NCBI GenBank assembly: GCA_965213525.1
Contig: OZ243889.1
Location: 1,798,001 to 1,862,000 of the forward strand
Direction: 5' to 3'
Source of the DNA: G965213525 sp965213525
Lineage (GTDB): Bacteria; Actinomycetota; Acidimicrobiia; Acidimicrobiales; Poriferisodalaceae
Length of the DNA stretch: 64,000 nt
Shown here: positions 1 through 8,453 of the stretch, piece by piece
Layout: the number at the start of each line of letters is the position of its first letter
Position numbering within the stretch: position 1 is the first letter of the stretch
Notes under the pieces: generated by a model
Database searches by the model: none
What the model saw: only the letters and a program-made list of their open reading frames with translations
What the model was told of the DNA's origin: nothing
Translations under genes and position numbers: made by a program

Positions 1-2645
1 GGCATGTCGATGCCCGACTCGATGATCGTGGTGCACACCAAGACGTCGTAGCGGCCCTCCCAGAAGTCGAAGACGATCTGCTCGAGGGTGCCCTCGTCGA
101 GCTGGCCGTGGGCGACGGCCACCCTGGCCTCGGGGACCAGCTCCCGCAGGTCGGCTGCTACCCGCTCGATGTCGGCCACCCGGTTGTGGACGAAGAAGAC
201 CTGGCCCTCCCTCAGCAGCTCACGCCGGATGGATTCGGCGACCGCCCGCTCGTCGTACTCCCCGACGTAGGTGAGGATCGGCTGGCGCTCGGCCGGTGGG
301 GTCTGCAGGAGGGTGAGGTCGCGGATGCCGGTGAGGCTCATCTCGAGCGTGCGGGGGATGGGCGTGGCGGTCAGGGTCAACACGTCGACGTCGTTCTTGA
401 AGCTCTTGATGCGCTCCTTGTGGCCCACGCCGAAGCGCTGCTCCTCGTCGACCACCAGCAGTCCGAGATCGGCGAAGGCGACGTCGGCGGCGAGCAGCCG
501 GTGGGTGCCGATGACGACGTCGACCCCCCCGGTCGCCAGCCCGGACACGACCTCACGCTGCTGGGCCGGGGTGAGGAACCGGCTCAGCAGCTCGACGCGA
601 GCCGGGTAGGGCGCGAAGCGCTCGGTGAAGGTCGAGTGGTGCTGGCTGGCCAGCAGGGTGGTCGGCACCAGCACCGCCGCTTGGTGACCCGACTGGACGG
701 CCTTGAACACCGCCCGCAGGGCCACTTCGGTCTTGCCGAACCCGACGTCGCCACAGACCAGCCGGTCCATCGGCACCTCGGACTCCATGTCGGCCTTGAC
801 CGCCTCGATGGCGGTGGCCTGGTCCGGCGTCTCGGTGAACGGGAACGACTCCTCGAGCTCGCGCTGCCAGGGAGTGTCGAGGTCGTGGGCCACGCCGGTG
901 GCGGTGGCACGGGCCTGGTAGAGCACGACGAGCTCCTGGGCCACCTCACGCACCGCCGAGCGCACCCGGGCTTTGGTCTTGGCCCAGTCGGCGCCGCCCA
1001 TCTTCGACAGCGACGGGGTGTCACCGCCGGTGTAGGGCCGGATGAGATCGACCTGATCCGAAGGCAGGTAGATGCGGTCCGACCCCCGGAACTCGAGCTG
1101 GAGGTAGTCACGCTCGGCGCCCATCAGGGTGCGGGTGACCATGCCGCCGTAGCGGGCGACGCCGTGCTGGTGGTGCACGACGTGATCACCCGGTTGCAGC
1201 GTCTCGAAGATCCGCTGGGCGCCCCGGCGGCGGGGTCGGGCACGGCGGTGGGTCGACCGGCGACCGGTGAGGTCGGTCTCGGTGAGCACACCGAGACCGA
1301 CACCGGGCAGGATCGTTCCCCGCTCGAGGGGGGCGACGACGACGTCGAGGTGCAGACCCGCCTCACGGAGCGACTCGGCGATGCGCGCCGCTGACCCGGC
1401 GCCCTCGGCGGTCACCACGATGTCGGTGCCCTCGGCGAGCAAGCCGTGCACCTGGGCCATGAGGCGGTCGGACCCGCCGACCACGGTCTCCCAGGCCCTG
1501 GTCTCGACCACCGGCGCGTCGGGCCCCGGCGCGACGCCGACGATGCGCCAGGTCGCCGAGCGGGGGGCGGCCAGCCCGCGTTCGGATCCGAGGTGCAACC
1601 GTGGCAGCCGAGCTGCGCCCTCGCCCTCGTCGACGTCGTCGCCGTCGGTGGGGGCTGCGCCGGACGAGTGGGACCGGCCAGCGACGCCGTCGACCCCCCA
1701 GGTGACCGCCAACGACCGGGCCAGGTCGGCCTCCTCGGCGACGAGGTCATCGGCACGGTCACGCAACCGGCGGGGCTCGACGACCCACAGCAGGGCGTCG
1801 TCGTCGAGGACGTCGACCAGCGTGCGCTCCTGCTCGGCGACCCAGGGCAGCCACGACTCCATGCCGTCGAACAGCTCGCCGGCCGCCAGACGTTCCCACT
1901 GCTCACGCCCCCACGGCTCGGCGACGAGCAGCTGCTCGGCGCGGCGCCGCACCGACGGCAGGGCGAGCAGCTCGCGGGCGGGCCACAGCTCGACCTCGGC
2001 GAGATCGTCGCTGGAGCGCTGGTCCGCCACCGAGAACGCGGTGAGCCGGTCGACGTCGTCGCCCCAGAGGTCGATGCGCACCGGACCGTCGGCGGTGGAG
2101 GGGAAGACGTCGACGATCGAGCCCCGCACCGCCACCTCGCCGCGCGCCTCGACCTGGTACTCACGCCGGTACCCCCAGCCGACGAGGGCGGCGACGAGGC
2201 GCGTCGGGTCGGCGGTGGCGCCGGGGCGGACCACGATCGGGCGGACCGCCCCGGCGTGGTCGGGGATGCGCTGGAGCAGCGAACGGGCCGAGGCGACGAC
2301 GACCTCGGGCCGACGGGCAGGATCGCCGAGGCGGGCGATGGTGCGGATCCGACGACCCATCGTCTCGACCGCCGGGCTCACCCGTTCGAAGGGCAGGGTC
2401 TCCCAGGCCGGGAACCACTCCACGGCGTCGGCACCGAGGAGCACGCCGAGATCCGACGCCAGCCGCTCGCCCTCCCCCGCGCTCGGCACCGCCACGACGA
2501 GGGTGCCCTCCCGACGGCGGGCGACCGCAGCGGCCACCAGGGCGCGCGCCGGCTCGGCCACCGCCAGGGTGGCGTCACGGCGCGCCAGCACCGAGCGGAT
2601 GGTGGCGTCGTCAGCGAGGAGGTCACAGAGCCCGGTCAACGGCAT
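1..2645 (-). CDS. mfd: Transcription-repair coupling factor Mfd (3' end outside window)
   Basis: Mfd is an ATP-driven translocase that removes RNA polymerase stalled at DNA damage and recruits UvrA. The first 881 codons are visible, starting at ATG 2645; about 270 residues of the usual ~1150 lie beyond the left edge. The N-terminal UvrB-like part contains WFPAWETLPFERVSP. A CarD-like RNA polymerase-interaction domain follows (HVVHHQHGVARYGG). The helicase core then shows Walker A GDVGFGKTE (about residue 632), the DEEQ box (about residue 733) and TATPIPRTLEMS. The gene is 70 nt downstream of pth and is the last gene of the rplY-pth-mfd run. A possible -10 (TATCCT) lies 13 nt upstream, so it may also have its own promoter. 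Confidence 0.95.
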   Translation of the reverse strand, partial: MPLTGLCDLLADDATIRSVLARRDATLAVAEPARALVAAAVARRREGTLVVAVPSAGEGERLASDLGVLLGADAVEWFPAWETLPFERVSPAVETMGRRIRTIARLGDPARRPEVVVASARSLLQRIPDHAGAVRPIVVRPGATADPTRLVAALVGWGYRREYQVEARGEVAVRGSIVDVFPSTADGPVRIDLWGDDVDRLTAFSVADQRSSDDLAEVELWPARELLALPSVRRRAEQLLVAEPWGREQWERLAAGELFDGMESWLPWVAEQERTLVDVLDDDALLWVVEPRRLRDRADDLVAEEADLARSLAVTWGVDGVAGRSHSSGAAPTDGDDVDEGEGAARLPRLHLGSERGLAAPRSATWRIVGVAPGPDAPVVETRAWETVVGGSDRLMAQVHGLLAEGTDIVVTAEGAGSAARIAESLREAGLHLDVVVAPLERGTILPGVGLGVLTETDLTGRRSTHRRARPRRRGAQRIFETLQPGDHVVHHQHGVARYGGMVTRTLMGAERDYLQLEFRGSDRIYLPSDQVDLIRPYTGGDTPSLSKMGGADWAKTKARVRSAVREVAQELVVLYQARATATGVAHDLDTPWQRELEESFPFTETPDQATAIEAVKADMESEVPMDRLVCGDVGFGKTEVALRAVFKAVQSGHQAAVLVPTTLLASQHHSTFTERFAPYPARVELLSRFLTPAQQREVVSGLATGGVDVVIGTHRLLAADVAFADLGLLVVDEEQRFGVGHKERIKSFKNDVDVLTLTATPIPRTLEMSLTGIRDLTLLQTPPAERQPILTYVGEYDERAVAESIRRELLREGQVFFVHNRVADIERVAADLRELVPEARVAVAHGQLDEGTLEQIVFDFWEGRYDVLVCTTIIESGIDM

Positions 2646-2715
2646 CGCAGCGGATCTGAGGATACGGGACCCCGCCGACGTCCGACGCGAGTGGACCGGT
2701 CACCTCGGGTCCACA

Positions 2716-3342
2716 TCAGCGGTCGCGGCGGTTCCAACGGTTCATCGCCTCGTCGACGCCACGGGTGATGACGTCGACGACGGCATCGGTGGCCTCGGCG
2801 ACGCCGACGTCGAGCTCGGTGCGCTCGACCGCAGGCGGCCGGGACAGCACGTGACCAGCGCCGTCGCCCCGCCCCGGCGGGCGACCCACACCGATGCGCA
2901 CCCGGACGAACTCGGCGGTGCCGAGGTGCTGGCGCAACGATCGGAGTCCGTTGTGGCCGGCGAGACCTCCGCCGGCCTTGACCCGCACGGTCCCGGGCGC
3001 CAGGTCGAGCTCGTCGTGCACGACGACCACACGAGACGGGTCGTCGACGCCTCGACGCTTGACCAACTCGGCACCGGCCAGCCCCGAGTCGTTCATGAAC
3101 GTCTGGGGGAAGGCCGCCACGACGCGCAGATCGCCGAGGCGGATGTCGGCCGCCAGCGACTCCTCACGTCGCGAGGGCCGCAGGCCGCCGTGGGGCTCGG
3201 CGAGACGCTCGACCACCTCGGCGCCCACGTTGTGGCGGGTGCCGCGGTAGGTGTCACCCGGATTTCCGAGCCCGATGACCAGCCAGTCCGCCGGGGTCCC
3301 CCGCCGGTCCTTCCCACGACGGAACGCCGAGGGCAGCGCCAT
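2716..3342 (-). CDS. pth: Peptidyl-tRNA hydrolase
   Basis: Pth cleaves peptidyl-tRNAs released from stalled ribosomes so the tRNA can be reused. The 208-aa protein is a normal length for the bacterial family. Near the N-terminus it has WLVIGLGNPGDTYRGTRHNVG, which carries the catalytic His. It also has the substrate-binding Asn in FMNDSG, the Asp in HDELDL and the GGGLAGHNGLRS loop. The ATG lies 4 nt after the rplY stop codon, so the two are probably translated from one mRNA. The rplY-pth-mfd order is common in Actinomycetota. Confidence 0.95.
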   Translation of the reverse strand: MALPSAFRRGKDRRGTPADWLVIGLGNPGDTYRGTRHNVGAEVVERLAEPHGGLRPSRREESLAADIRLGDLRVVAAFPQTFMNDSGLAGAELVKRRGVDDPSRVVVVHDELDLAPGTVRVKAGGGLAGHNGLRSLRQHLGTAEFVRVRIGVGRPPGRGDGAGHVLSRPPAVERTELDVGVAEATDAVVDVITRGVDEAMNRWNRRDR

Positions 3343-3346
3343 GCGA

Positions 3347-4009
3347 CTACTCGCGATCGCCGTCGTCGTCGTCGGCGGGCTCGTCGACCTCGGGGTCGTC
3401 GTCGCCGAGCAGCTCTTCGGCCTCGGCGGCGGCCTCCTCGCGCTCGGCGGCGATCGTGGCGGCGGTCCTCTTCCCGACCGCCAGGACCTGGTCGACCTCG
3501 AGGAGGATCTCCACGCCCTCGGGCACCGGAAGGTCAGCGACGGTCAGGTTGCGCTCGAGGGTCATCGCGGAGATGTCGAGCTCGAGCTCGGCGGGCATGT
3601 TCGCCGGCGCAGCCGAGATCGGGATCTCGTTGAGCTGCTGCTCGACGACGGCGCCCTCAGCAGACACCTCCTCGGCCTCGCCGACGAGGGTGAGGGGGAC
3701 GCTCACCTCCATGGCCACGCCCCGCTCGACCAACAGCAGATCGATGTGGTCGATCGTCAGCTTCACCGGGTGGCGCTGGAGCTCGTAGACCAGGGCGAAG
3801 GTCGTCTCGCCGTCCAGCTCGAGGTCGACCGCGGTGTTGACCCCGCCGCCGGCGATGGCAGCTCGCAGGTCGGTCCACTCGACCGAGACGGGGGTCGCCT
3901 CACGGCCCTTGCCGTAGACGACGCCGGGCACCCGGCCCTCGGCGCGCAGGCGGCGGGCCGCCGAGCTGCCGGTGGGGCGCCCGGATCGGGCCGTGAGCTG
4001 AGCTGTCAT
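3347..4009 (-). CDS. rplY: 50S ribosomal protein bL25 (Ctc/TL5 long form)
   Basis: bL25 binds 5S rRNA in the large ribosomal subunit. The 220-aa product is the long, general-stress (Ctc-type) form. It has an N-terminal 5S-binding domain (GRVPGVVYGKG, ELQRHPVKLTIDHIDLL), a TL5 C-terminal beta domain (VPLTLVGEAEEV) and a very acidic tail of Asp and Glu. I chose ATG 4009 because the family begins here and a GGAGA ribosome-binding site lies just upstream. The reading frame stays open farther upstream, but that part overlaps an unrelated PIN-like sequence. A TACGGT box near 4067-4072 could be its own promoter. Confidence 0.92.
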   Translation of the reverse strand: MTAQLTARSGRPTGSSAARRLRAEGRVPGVVYGKGREATPVSVEWTDLRAAIAGGGVNTAVDLELDGETTFALVYELQRHPVKLTIDHIDLLLVERGVAMEVSVPLTLVGEAEEVSAEGAVVEQQLNEIPISAAPANMPAELELDISAMTLERNLTVADLPVPEGVEILLEVDQVLAVGKRTAATIAAEREEAAAEAEELLGDDDPEVDEPADDDDGDRE

Positions 4010-4190
4010 TCGACGGTTCTCCTCGACGCCGGCGCAGGGACCTGCACCCCTCGGAACAGCCTCACACCGTACCGCGCCCGACCCCACCCACACGCAGTCG
4101 TCTGCGCCGCTCGCAGGCAGAACGCCGACCTTCTCCCGGGGTAGAGAGCATCTGGCGCTTCCGTCGGTCGGGGCGGCGAGGTTCAGCCGG

Positions 4191-4656
4191 TCATGCGTAG
4201 GCCTCAAGCTGGTGATCGAGCGTCCAGATCCGGACATCGGCAAAGCTGCCTCGCCTGGCGAACGCATCCCGCTCGCAGAGGATGGCGAGGTCGCTGGTGC
4301 CCATCTGTCGGTTCCCGAGCAGATCAACGAGCTCAGACCAGTGCCTCCACCGTCGAGCAGCCCACGCAGGAACGGCGCATCCCCGGTCACGGCGTTCAGC
4401 CTCCGCGGTGGGTTGTCGTCCAGCGCTGCGACGAGGAATTGGCGCAACGCATCGGCTGCGCTTCGCCTGTCACCATCAGCCTGCGCGATGCGGTTACCGG
4501 TCTCGATGACCGCCGTCACGGGGATCACGAACCGCACGCCCTCCGCCTGCCGCTGCCGGAACTCCTCGACGACCATGGGCCGGTCCTGCGACCTACCTGC
4601 ACGCCGACCAGTGGGCAGAGGACCGACGTGTCGATGAAGTCCACGACGCCGCTCAC
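4191..4656 (-). pseudogene. PIN-domain protein, broken by two frameshifts
   Basis: Three pieces in different frames join into one PIN-like protein. The first runs from GTG 4656 (VDFIDTSVLC), the second around 4576-4330 (VVEEFRQRQAEG, IPVTAVIETGNRIAQ) and the third to the TGA at 4191 (MGTSDLAILCERDAF, WTLDHQLEAYA). PIN domains are Mg-dependent RNases using clustered Asp and Glu, and several of these are present. The GTG start overlaps the ATPase stop codon by 4 nt, so the pair was built as an operon. The indels may be real decay or assembly errors; I cannot tell which. Confidence 0.7.
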
Positions 4657-5978
4657 AACAGGCCGAGCACGTCCTCGAGCAGTCCCGACGAGACCACAGG
4701 GCGGTCGCCGGGTCGGAGCCGACCAGCGGTCGCAGCGTCCCCCAGCGTTCCGGCGGTGACGACGTCGAAGTAGTTGGGCATCTCGGTCAGGCGGTGCAGC
4801 CGCGTCCAGCCCTCGGCGTCGCGTGCGCACACCGTGACGCCGCCGTGATCGGTGCCGCCCACCGCATCGAGCATCGCCGGGCTGTGGGTCGTGGCGATCG
4901 TGCGAACGTGCCGGCCTGTGGTGCCTTCCCTGATGCGGCCCATCATCTGCGCCGCCTGGGACGGGTGCAGCCCGTTCTCGACCTCCTCGATGACCAACGT
5001 CGTGGACGGGACGCCGGTCAGGCCATCGCGTGGCGACAGGGACGACCGCTGCGCCTCGGCCGGTGGTTCGAGCAACGCAGCGACGATCGCGAGCGTGCGC
5101 AGCGTGCCATCGCTCATGAGCCGGGCCGGAACGGTCCTGACGTCGCTGCCGATGCGCTCGTGCATGCACAACATCACGTCGTCCAACGAGGACGTGACCA
5201 CGTCGAGCTCCACGACATCGGTCTCGGAGAGGTCCCGGACCACTGCGAGGGCGCGCCCAGCGGTGGCCGGATCGGCGAGGAGCCGCTTGATGACGGCCGA
5301 CAAGTCGTCTGCCTGTCGACGCAAGCGGTCATCGCGCTCGGGGACGTAGTGGCGCATGGAGTGCGGATTCGGATCCAGGACGAAGGTCTCGGCCAAGACG
5401 GAGAGGACCGTCTCGGCGGCCTCGTGGACCTTCTGTCCCGCCTTGGTCGACGCCGGGACCCGACCGAGGACCTGGCTGGTCAACAGGTGCGTGGCCCTGA
5501 ACGTCACCGGGGGGTTCCGCCCCTGCTTGCCGTTGTTCCAACGAGCGACGACGTCAGCCGACTGCGGGTCGGCGTCGTCGGTCTCGAGCAGCACCTTCGG
5601 CTCCCGGCCTCTGCTCCCCCTGACCTGCAAGCGCTCCCAGGTGATCTGCACCACCGGCTCGGTCTGCACCCGCACGTCGAGCTCGACACGGGCGCCGTCG
5701 TGGTCGACGGCGCATCCGAGCGCGAACGCGGTGCTGCCGAGCGGGGCGCAGCCGTCGGCACCACCCCGGATCGCCGGCCCATCGCGCCCACCGTCGAGGA
5801 GCTCGCGCACCTCCCCACCGCTGGCGAGCTGGGCGAGGACCCACAGCCCGTCCAGGACGTTGGACTTGCCGCTGGCGTTTCGGCCGACCAGCAGGGTGAG
5901 GTCACCGATCGGCAACACGGCGTCGCGCACGCTCTTGAACGCGCCGAGCCTCAACTCTGCGAGCGCCCGACCTCCCAT
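4653..5978 (-). CDS. AAA/ABC-type ATPase (SMC/RecF-like)
   Basis: This 441-aa ATPase resembles the RecF/SMC-like AAA ATPases that often sit in defence or toxin-like modules. It shows Walker A GRNASGKSN near residue 33, an ABC-signature-like LMSDGTLRTLAIVAALL, Walker B TTLVIEEVENGLHP and a THSPAML switch histidine. ATG 5978 is preferred because the family core begins immediately after it and a TACGCT box lies 6 nt upstream. It forms a two-gene unit with the PIN-domain remnant and interrupts the usual prs-rplY neighbourhood. An antiphage or RNA-targeting role is an inference. Confidence 0.8.
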   Translation of the reverse strand: MGGRALAELRLGAFKSVRDAVLPIGDLTLLVGRNASGKSNVLDGLWVLAQLASGGEVRELLDGGRDGPAIRGGADGCAPLGSTAFALGCAVDHDGARVELDVRVQTEPVVQITWERLQVRGSRGREPKVLLETDDADPQSADVVARWNNGKQGRNPPVTFRATHLLTSQVLGRVPASTKAGQKVHEAAETVLSVLAETFVLDPNPHSMRHYVPERDDRLRRQADDLSAVIKRLLADPATAGRALAVVRDLSETDVVELDVVTSSLDDVMLCMHERIGSDVRTVPARLMSDGTLRTLAIVAALLEPPAEAQRSSLSPRDGLTGVPSTTLVIEEVENGLHPSQAAQMMGRIREGTTGRHVRTIATTHSPAMLDAVGGTDHGGVTVCARDAEGWTRLHRLTEMPNYFDVVTAGTLGDAATAGRLRPGDRPVVSSGLLEDVLGLL

Positions 5979-5984
5979 GATCCG

Positions 5985-5990
5985 AGCGTA
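5985..5990 (-). promoter_or_regulatory. Predicted -10 box of the ATPase-PIN unit
   Basis: TACGCT on the minus strand ends 6 nt before the ATG at 5978, which predicts a leaderless transcript. It lies between the prs stop and the ATPase, so the insertion can be expressed on its own. Confidence 0.5.
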
Positions 5991-6006
5991 CGCCCGAGCC
6001 CGGGCC

Positions 6007-6990
6007 TCAGCCCAGGTTCTCGCCGCCGAAGATCTCTGACACCGAGGTGTCCTCGAACACCGCATCGAGCGCGTCGGCGAGCACCCCGGCGATCGAGAGC
6101 ACCTCGAGCTTGTCGAAGTGGTGGTCCGAGGCGACCGGCAACGTGTTGGTGACCACCACCCGAGACAGATCGGAGTTCTTCAGACGGTCGACCGCCGGCC
6201 CCGAGAACACGCCGTGGGTGGCGGCGGCGAGCACCTCGGCCGCTCCAGCCTCGACCAGGGCCCGGGCCGCCTTCACGATCGTGCCGGCGGTGTCGATCAT
6301 GTCGTCGACGATCACACAGACCCGGCCCTCGACCTCGCCCATGATGCCGAGCGCCTCGACCTCGTTGGCCCGTGCGGTGGAGCGCCGCTTGTAGATCGAC
6401 GCGACGTCGGCGACGAGGTGGCGGGCGTAGCGCTCGGCGACCTTGACCCGGCCCGAATCGGGCGAGACGACGACGAGATCGCCCTGGACGGTGCGGCGCA
6501 GGTGCTCGACCAGCACCGGTTGCGCCGTCAGGTGATCGACGGGTCCGTCGAAGAATCCCTGGATCTGTCCGCTGTGCAGATCGACCGACACGATGCGCTG
6601 AGCCCCGGCGACGGCGATCATGTTGGCCACGAGCTTGGCGGTGATCGGCTCTCGTCCGAGGGACTTGCGATCCTGGCGGGCGTAGCCGAAGAACGGCACG
6701 ACGGCGGTGACCCGCTTGGCCGAGGCCCGCCGGGCGGCGTCGATCATGACGAGTTGCTCGAAGATGGCATCGTTGAGGCTGCGACCCTCGGTCGACACGT
6801 GGGACTGCACCACGAACACGTCACAGCCCCGCACCGACTCGCTGAAGCGGCACTTGACCTCCCCGTTGGCGAAGTCGACCAGGCCGGCGTCACCGAGGGG
6901 TAGGCCGAGGGCGTCGGAGATCTCCTGGGCGAGGCCCGCGTTCGAACGACCGCTGAACAGCTGCAGCCGCTTCTTGGGGATGACCTCCAC
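6007..6990 (-). CDS. prs: Ribose-phosphate pyrophosphokinase (PRPP synthase)
   Basis: Prs transfers pyrophosphate from ATP to ribose 5-phosphate to make PRPP for nucleotide, histidine and tryptophan synthesis. The 327-aa length and motifs are canonical: FSGRSNAGLA near the N-terminus, FFGYARQDRKSLGREPITAK around residue 105, the SVDLHSGQIQGFF segment and the PRPP-binding loop CVIVDDMIDTAGT near residue 225. The GTG start at 6990 has a GGAGGTG ribosome-binding site. It follows the GlmU-like gene by 44 nt, the typical actinobacterial glmU-prs order. Confidence 0.97.
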   Translation of the reverse strand: MEVIPKKRLQLFSGRSNAGLAQEISDALGLPLGDAGLVDFANGEVKCRFSESVRGCDVFVVQSHVSTEGRSLNDAIFEQLVMIDAARRASAKRVTAVVPFFGYARQDRKSLGREPITAKLVANMIAVAGAQRIVSVDLHSGQIQGFFDGPVDHLTAQPVLVEHLRRTVQGDLVVVSPDSGRVKVAERYARHLVADVASIYKRRSTARANEVEALGIMGEVEGRVCVIVDDMIDTAGTIVKAARALVEAGAAEVLAAATHGVFSGPAVDRLKNSDLSRVVVTNTLPVASDHHFDKLEVLSIAGVLADALDAVFEDTSVSEIFGGENLG

Positions 6991-7034
6991 ACCACCTCCG
7001 ACCGGGCCCCGGGGGCCTCGAACCTAGTCGCCCA

Positions 7035-8123
7035 TCAACTGACGTCACCGCCTCGGGTGAACGAGCCGACCGCCGCGCCTGGTGGCACCACGTCACCCGG
7101 CCCGAGGGCGACGAAGGGTCCGATCGACGCACCCGAGCCGATCGAGGCACCCACCGCGGTCGTCCGCTCGATGCGGGCCCTGCTCCCGACGACGGTGTCG
7201 GTGAGGCGCACGTCGGGGCCGAGCTCGGCGCCCTCGGCGATCGTGGTCTGGCCCTGCAGCATGGTGGAGGGGAACAGGGTGACATCCCGGGCCAGCACCA
7301 CCGTCGAGTCGACGTAGGTGCTGGCCGGGTCGATCATCGTGACCCCGGCCGACATCCATCGGTGGTTGATGCGCCGGCGCAGCTCGACCTCGGCCGAGGC
7401 GAGATCGACCCGGTCCTCGACCCGGCGGACCTCGGCGGCCGCGTCGGCGACGTGGACCTCGACCCGGTACCCGGCGCCGTGGAGCACACCCACGACGTCG
7501 GTCAGCTCGGCGGTGCGCTCGCTGGCGGCCACGAGGCGCCGCAGCGCCGGCCCGAGCAGGCTGCGCCGCACGACCAGCACCGACGAGGTGATCTCGTCGG
7601 TGGCCACACCAGCGACATCGGGATCTTCGACCACCTCGACGACCCGGCCGTCTCGACCGCGGCTCGCCGCTGGGCCCCGCTCGCCCGGCCGACGGGGGAC
7701 CCCGAGCAGCGTGGCGTCAGCGCCAGCGTGGCGGTGGGCGGCGACGAGCCCGGCCACCGTCGCCGGCTGGAGCAGCGGCAGATCGGCCGGGGCGATGACC
7801 ACATCTGCGCTCTCGTCATCGAGATCCTCAGAGGCGAAGGCGGTCAGGCCGATCGCCACCGCGGCCGCCGAGCCCGGCCGGCGCACCGACTCGACGACGT
7901 CGGGGGCGACCCCGGATGAGCACTCACCGAGGGTCTTGGCCACGCGGTCGCCCTCGCTGCCGACGACGACGACGGCCCGGTCGACGGGCGGGGCGGCAAC
8001 GGCGTCCAGGACGTAGGAGATCATCGGGCGGCCGCACAGGCGGTGCAGGGCTTTGGGCCGGGTGCTGCGCATGCCGACGTCATCGCCCGAGGCCAACACG
8101 ATCACGGACAGAGGTGGGGTCAT
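7035..8123 (-). CDS. glmU: GlmU-like nucleotidyltransferase, truncated and divergent
   Basis: GlmU normally makes UDP-GlcNAc with an N-terminal uridyltransferase and a C-terminal acetyltransferase beta-helix, in about 450-490 aa. This protein is 362 aa. The sugar-nucleotide core is recognisable (RPKALHRLCGRPMISYVLDA, PADLPLL), but the usual LAAGxGTRM loop reads LASGDDVGM, so the catalytic Arg is Gly. The left-handed helix stops at GPFVALGPGDVVPPGAAVG, before the acetyltransferase active-site residues. ATG 8123 lies 2 nt after the 3' end of tRNA-Gln. The place upstream of prs argues for a glmU origin; the activity is doubtful. Confidence 0.75.
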   Translation of the reverse strand: MTPPLSVIVLASGDDVGMRSTRPKALHRLCGRPMISYVLDAVAAPPVDRAVVVVGSEGDRVAKTLGECSSGVAPDVVESVRRPGSAAAVAIGLTAFASEDLDDESADVVIAPADLPLLQPATVAGLVAAHRHAGADATLLGVPRRPGERGPAASRGRDGRVVEVVEDPDVAGVATDEITSSVLVVRRSLLGPALRRLVAASERTAELTDVVGVLHGAGYRVEVHVADAAAEVRRVEDRVDLASAEVELRRRINHRWMSAGVTMIDPASTYVDSTVVLARDVTLFPSTMLQGQTTIAEGAELGPDVRLTDTVVGSRARIERTTAVGASIGSGASIGPFVALGPGDVVPPGAAVGSFTRGGDVS

Positions 8124-8125
8124 CG

Positions 8126-8196
8126 CTCGCGGGGGAGGACTCGAACCTCCATTCTCGGAACCAAAATCCGATGTCCTGCCGTTGGACGACCCGCGA
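8126..8196 (-). tRNA. tRNA-Gln (anticodon TTG)
   Basis: The minus strand folds into a full cloverleaf of 71 nt. The acceptor arms TCGCGGG/CCCGCGA pair perfectly. The D arm is GTCC/GGAC, the anticodon arm TCGGA/TCCGA with loop TTTTGGT, and the T arm GGAGG/CCTCC with loop TTCGAGT. The anticodon TTG reads CAA. CCA is not encoded: the discriminator G is followed by CG and then the GlmU ATG. Confidence 0.95.
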
Positions 8197-8354
8197 TCAG
8201 AGGGTGGTTCCACGGTACCGAGCGGCCGGCATCGACCGGTGGCCCCCGCCGGCGACCGGCGGGACAGGGGGATCGGGGCGGCGGGGAGGGCGGCGGGAGG
8301 TGGGCGCCGGTCCGGCTGGCGGTGGCGGGCCGCCTTGGGTAGCTTCGATCCTTC

Positions 8355-8450
8355 GTGGGTTCGTTGATCAAGAAGCGCCGCAAGCGCATGCGCAAGAAGA
8401 AGCACAAGAAGCAGCTGCGCAAGACGCGGTACCAGCGCCGCAACAAGTAG
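8355..8450 (+). CDS. Small ribosomal protein bS22 (AURKAIP1/Cox24-like)
   Basis: A 31-aa, extremely basic protein begins MGSLIKKRRKRMRKKKHKK and ends RYQRRNK. It matches the small actinobacterial 30S protein bS22, known from mycobacterial ribosome structures, which begins with the same GSxIKKRRKRM pattern. The start is GTG at 8355. Possible -10 sequences lie 5-9 nt upstream, so it may be leaderless. It converges with ispE, whose stop is 4 nt beyond its own. Confidence 0.9.
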   Translation: MGSLIKKRRKRMRKKKHKKQLRKTRYQRRNK

Positions 8451-8453
8451 CGC

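Noticed and set aside
1267..3633. 788-aa plus-strand ORF over mfd, pth and rplY
   Set aside because: It lies antisense to three conserved genes and has Arg/Ser-rich low-complexity content typical of GC-rich shadow frames.
4010..4576. N-terminal extension of the bL25 ORF
   Set aside because: The extension encodes part of a PIN domain in frame by chance. bL25 has its own ATG and ribosome-binding site at 4009.
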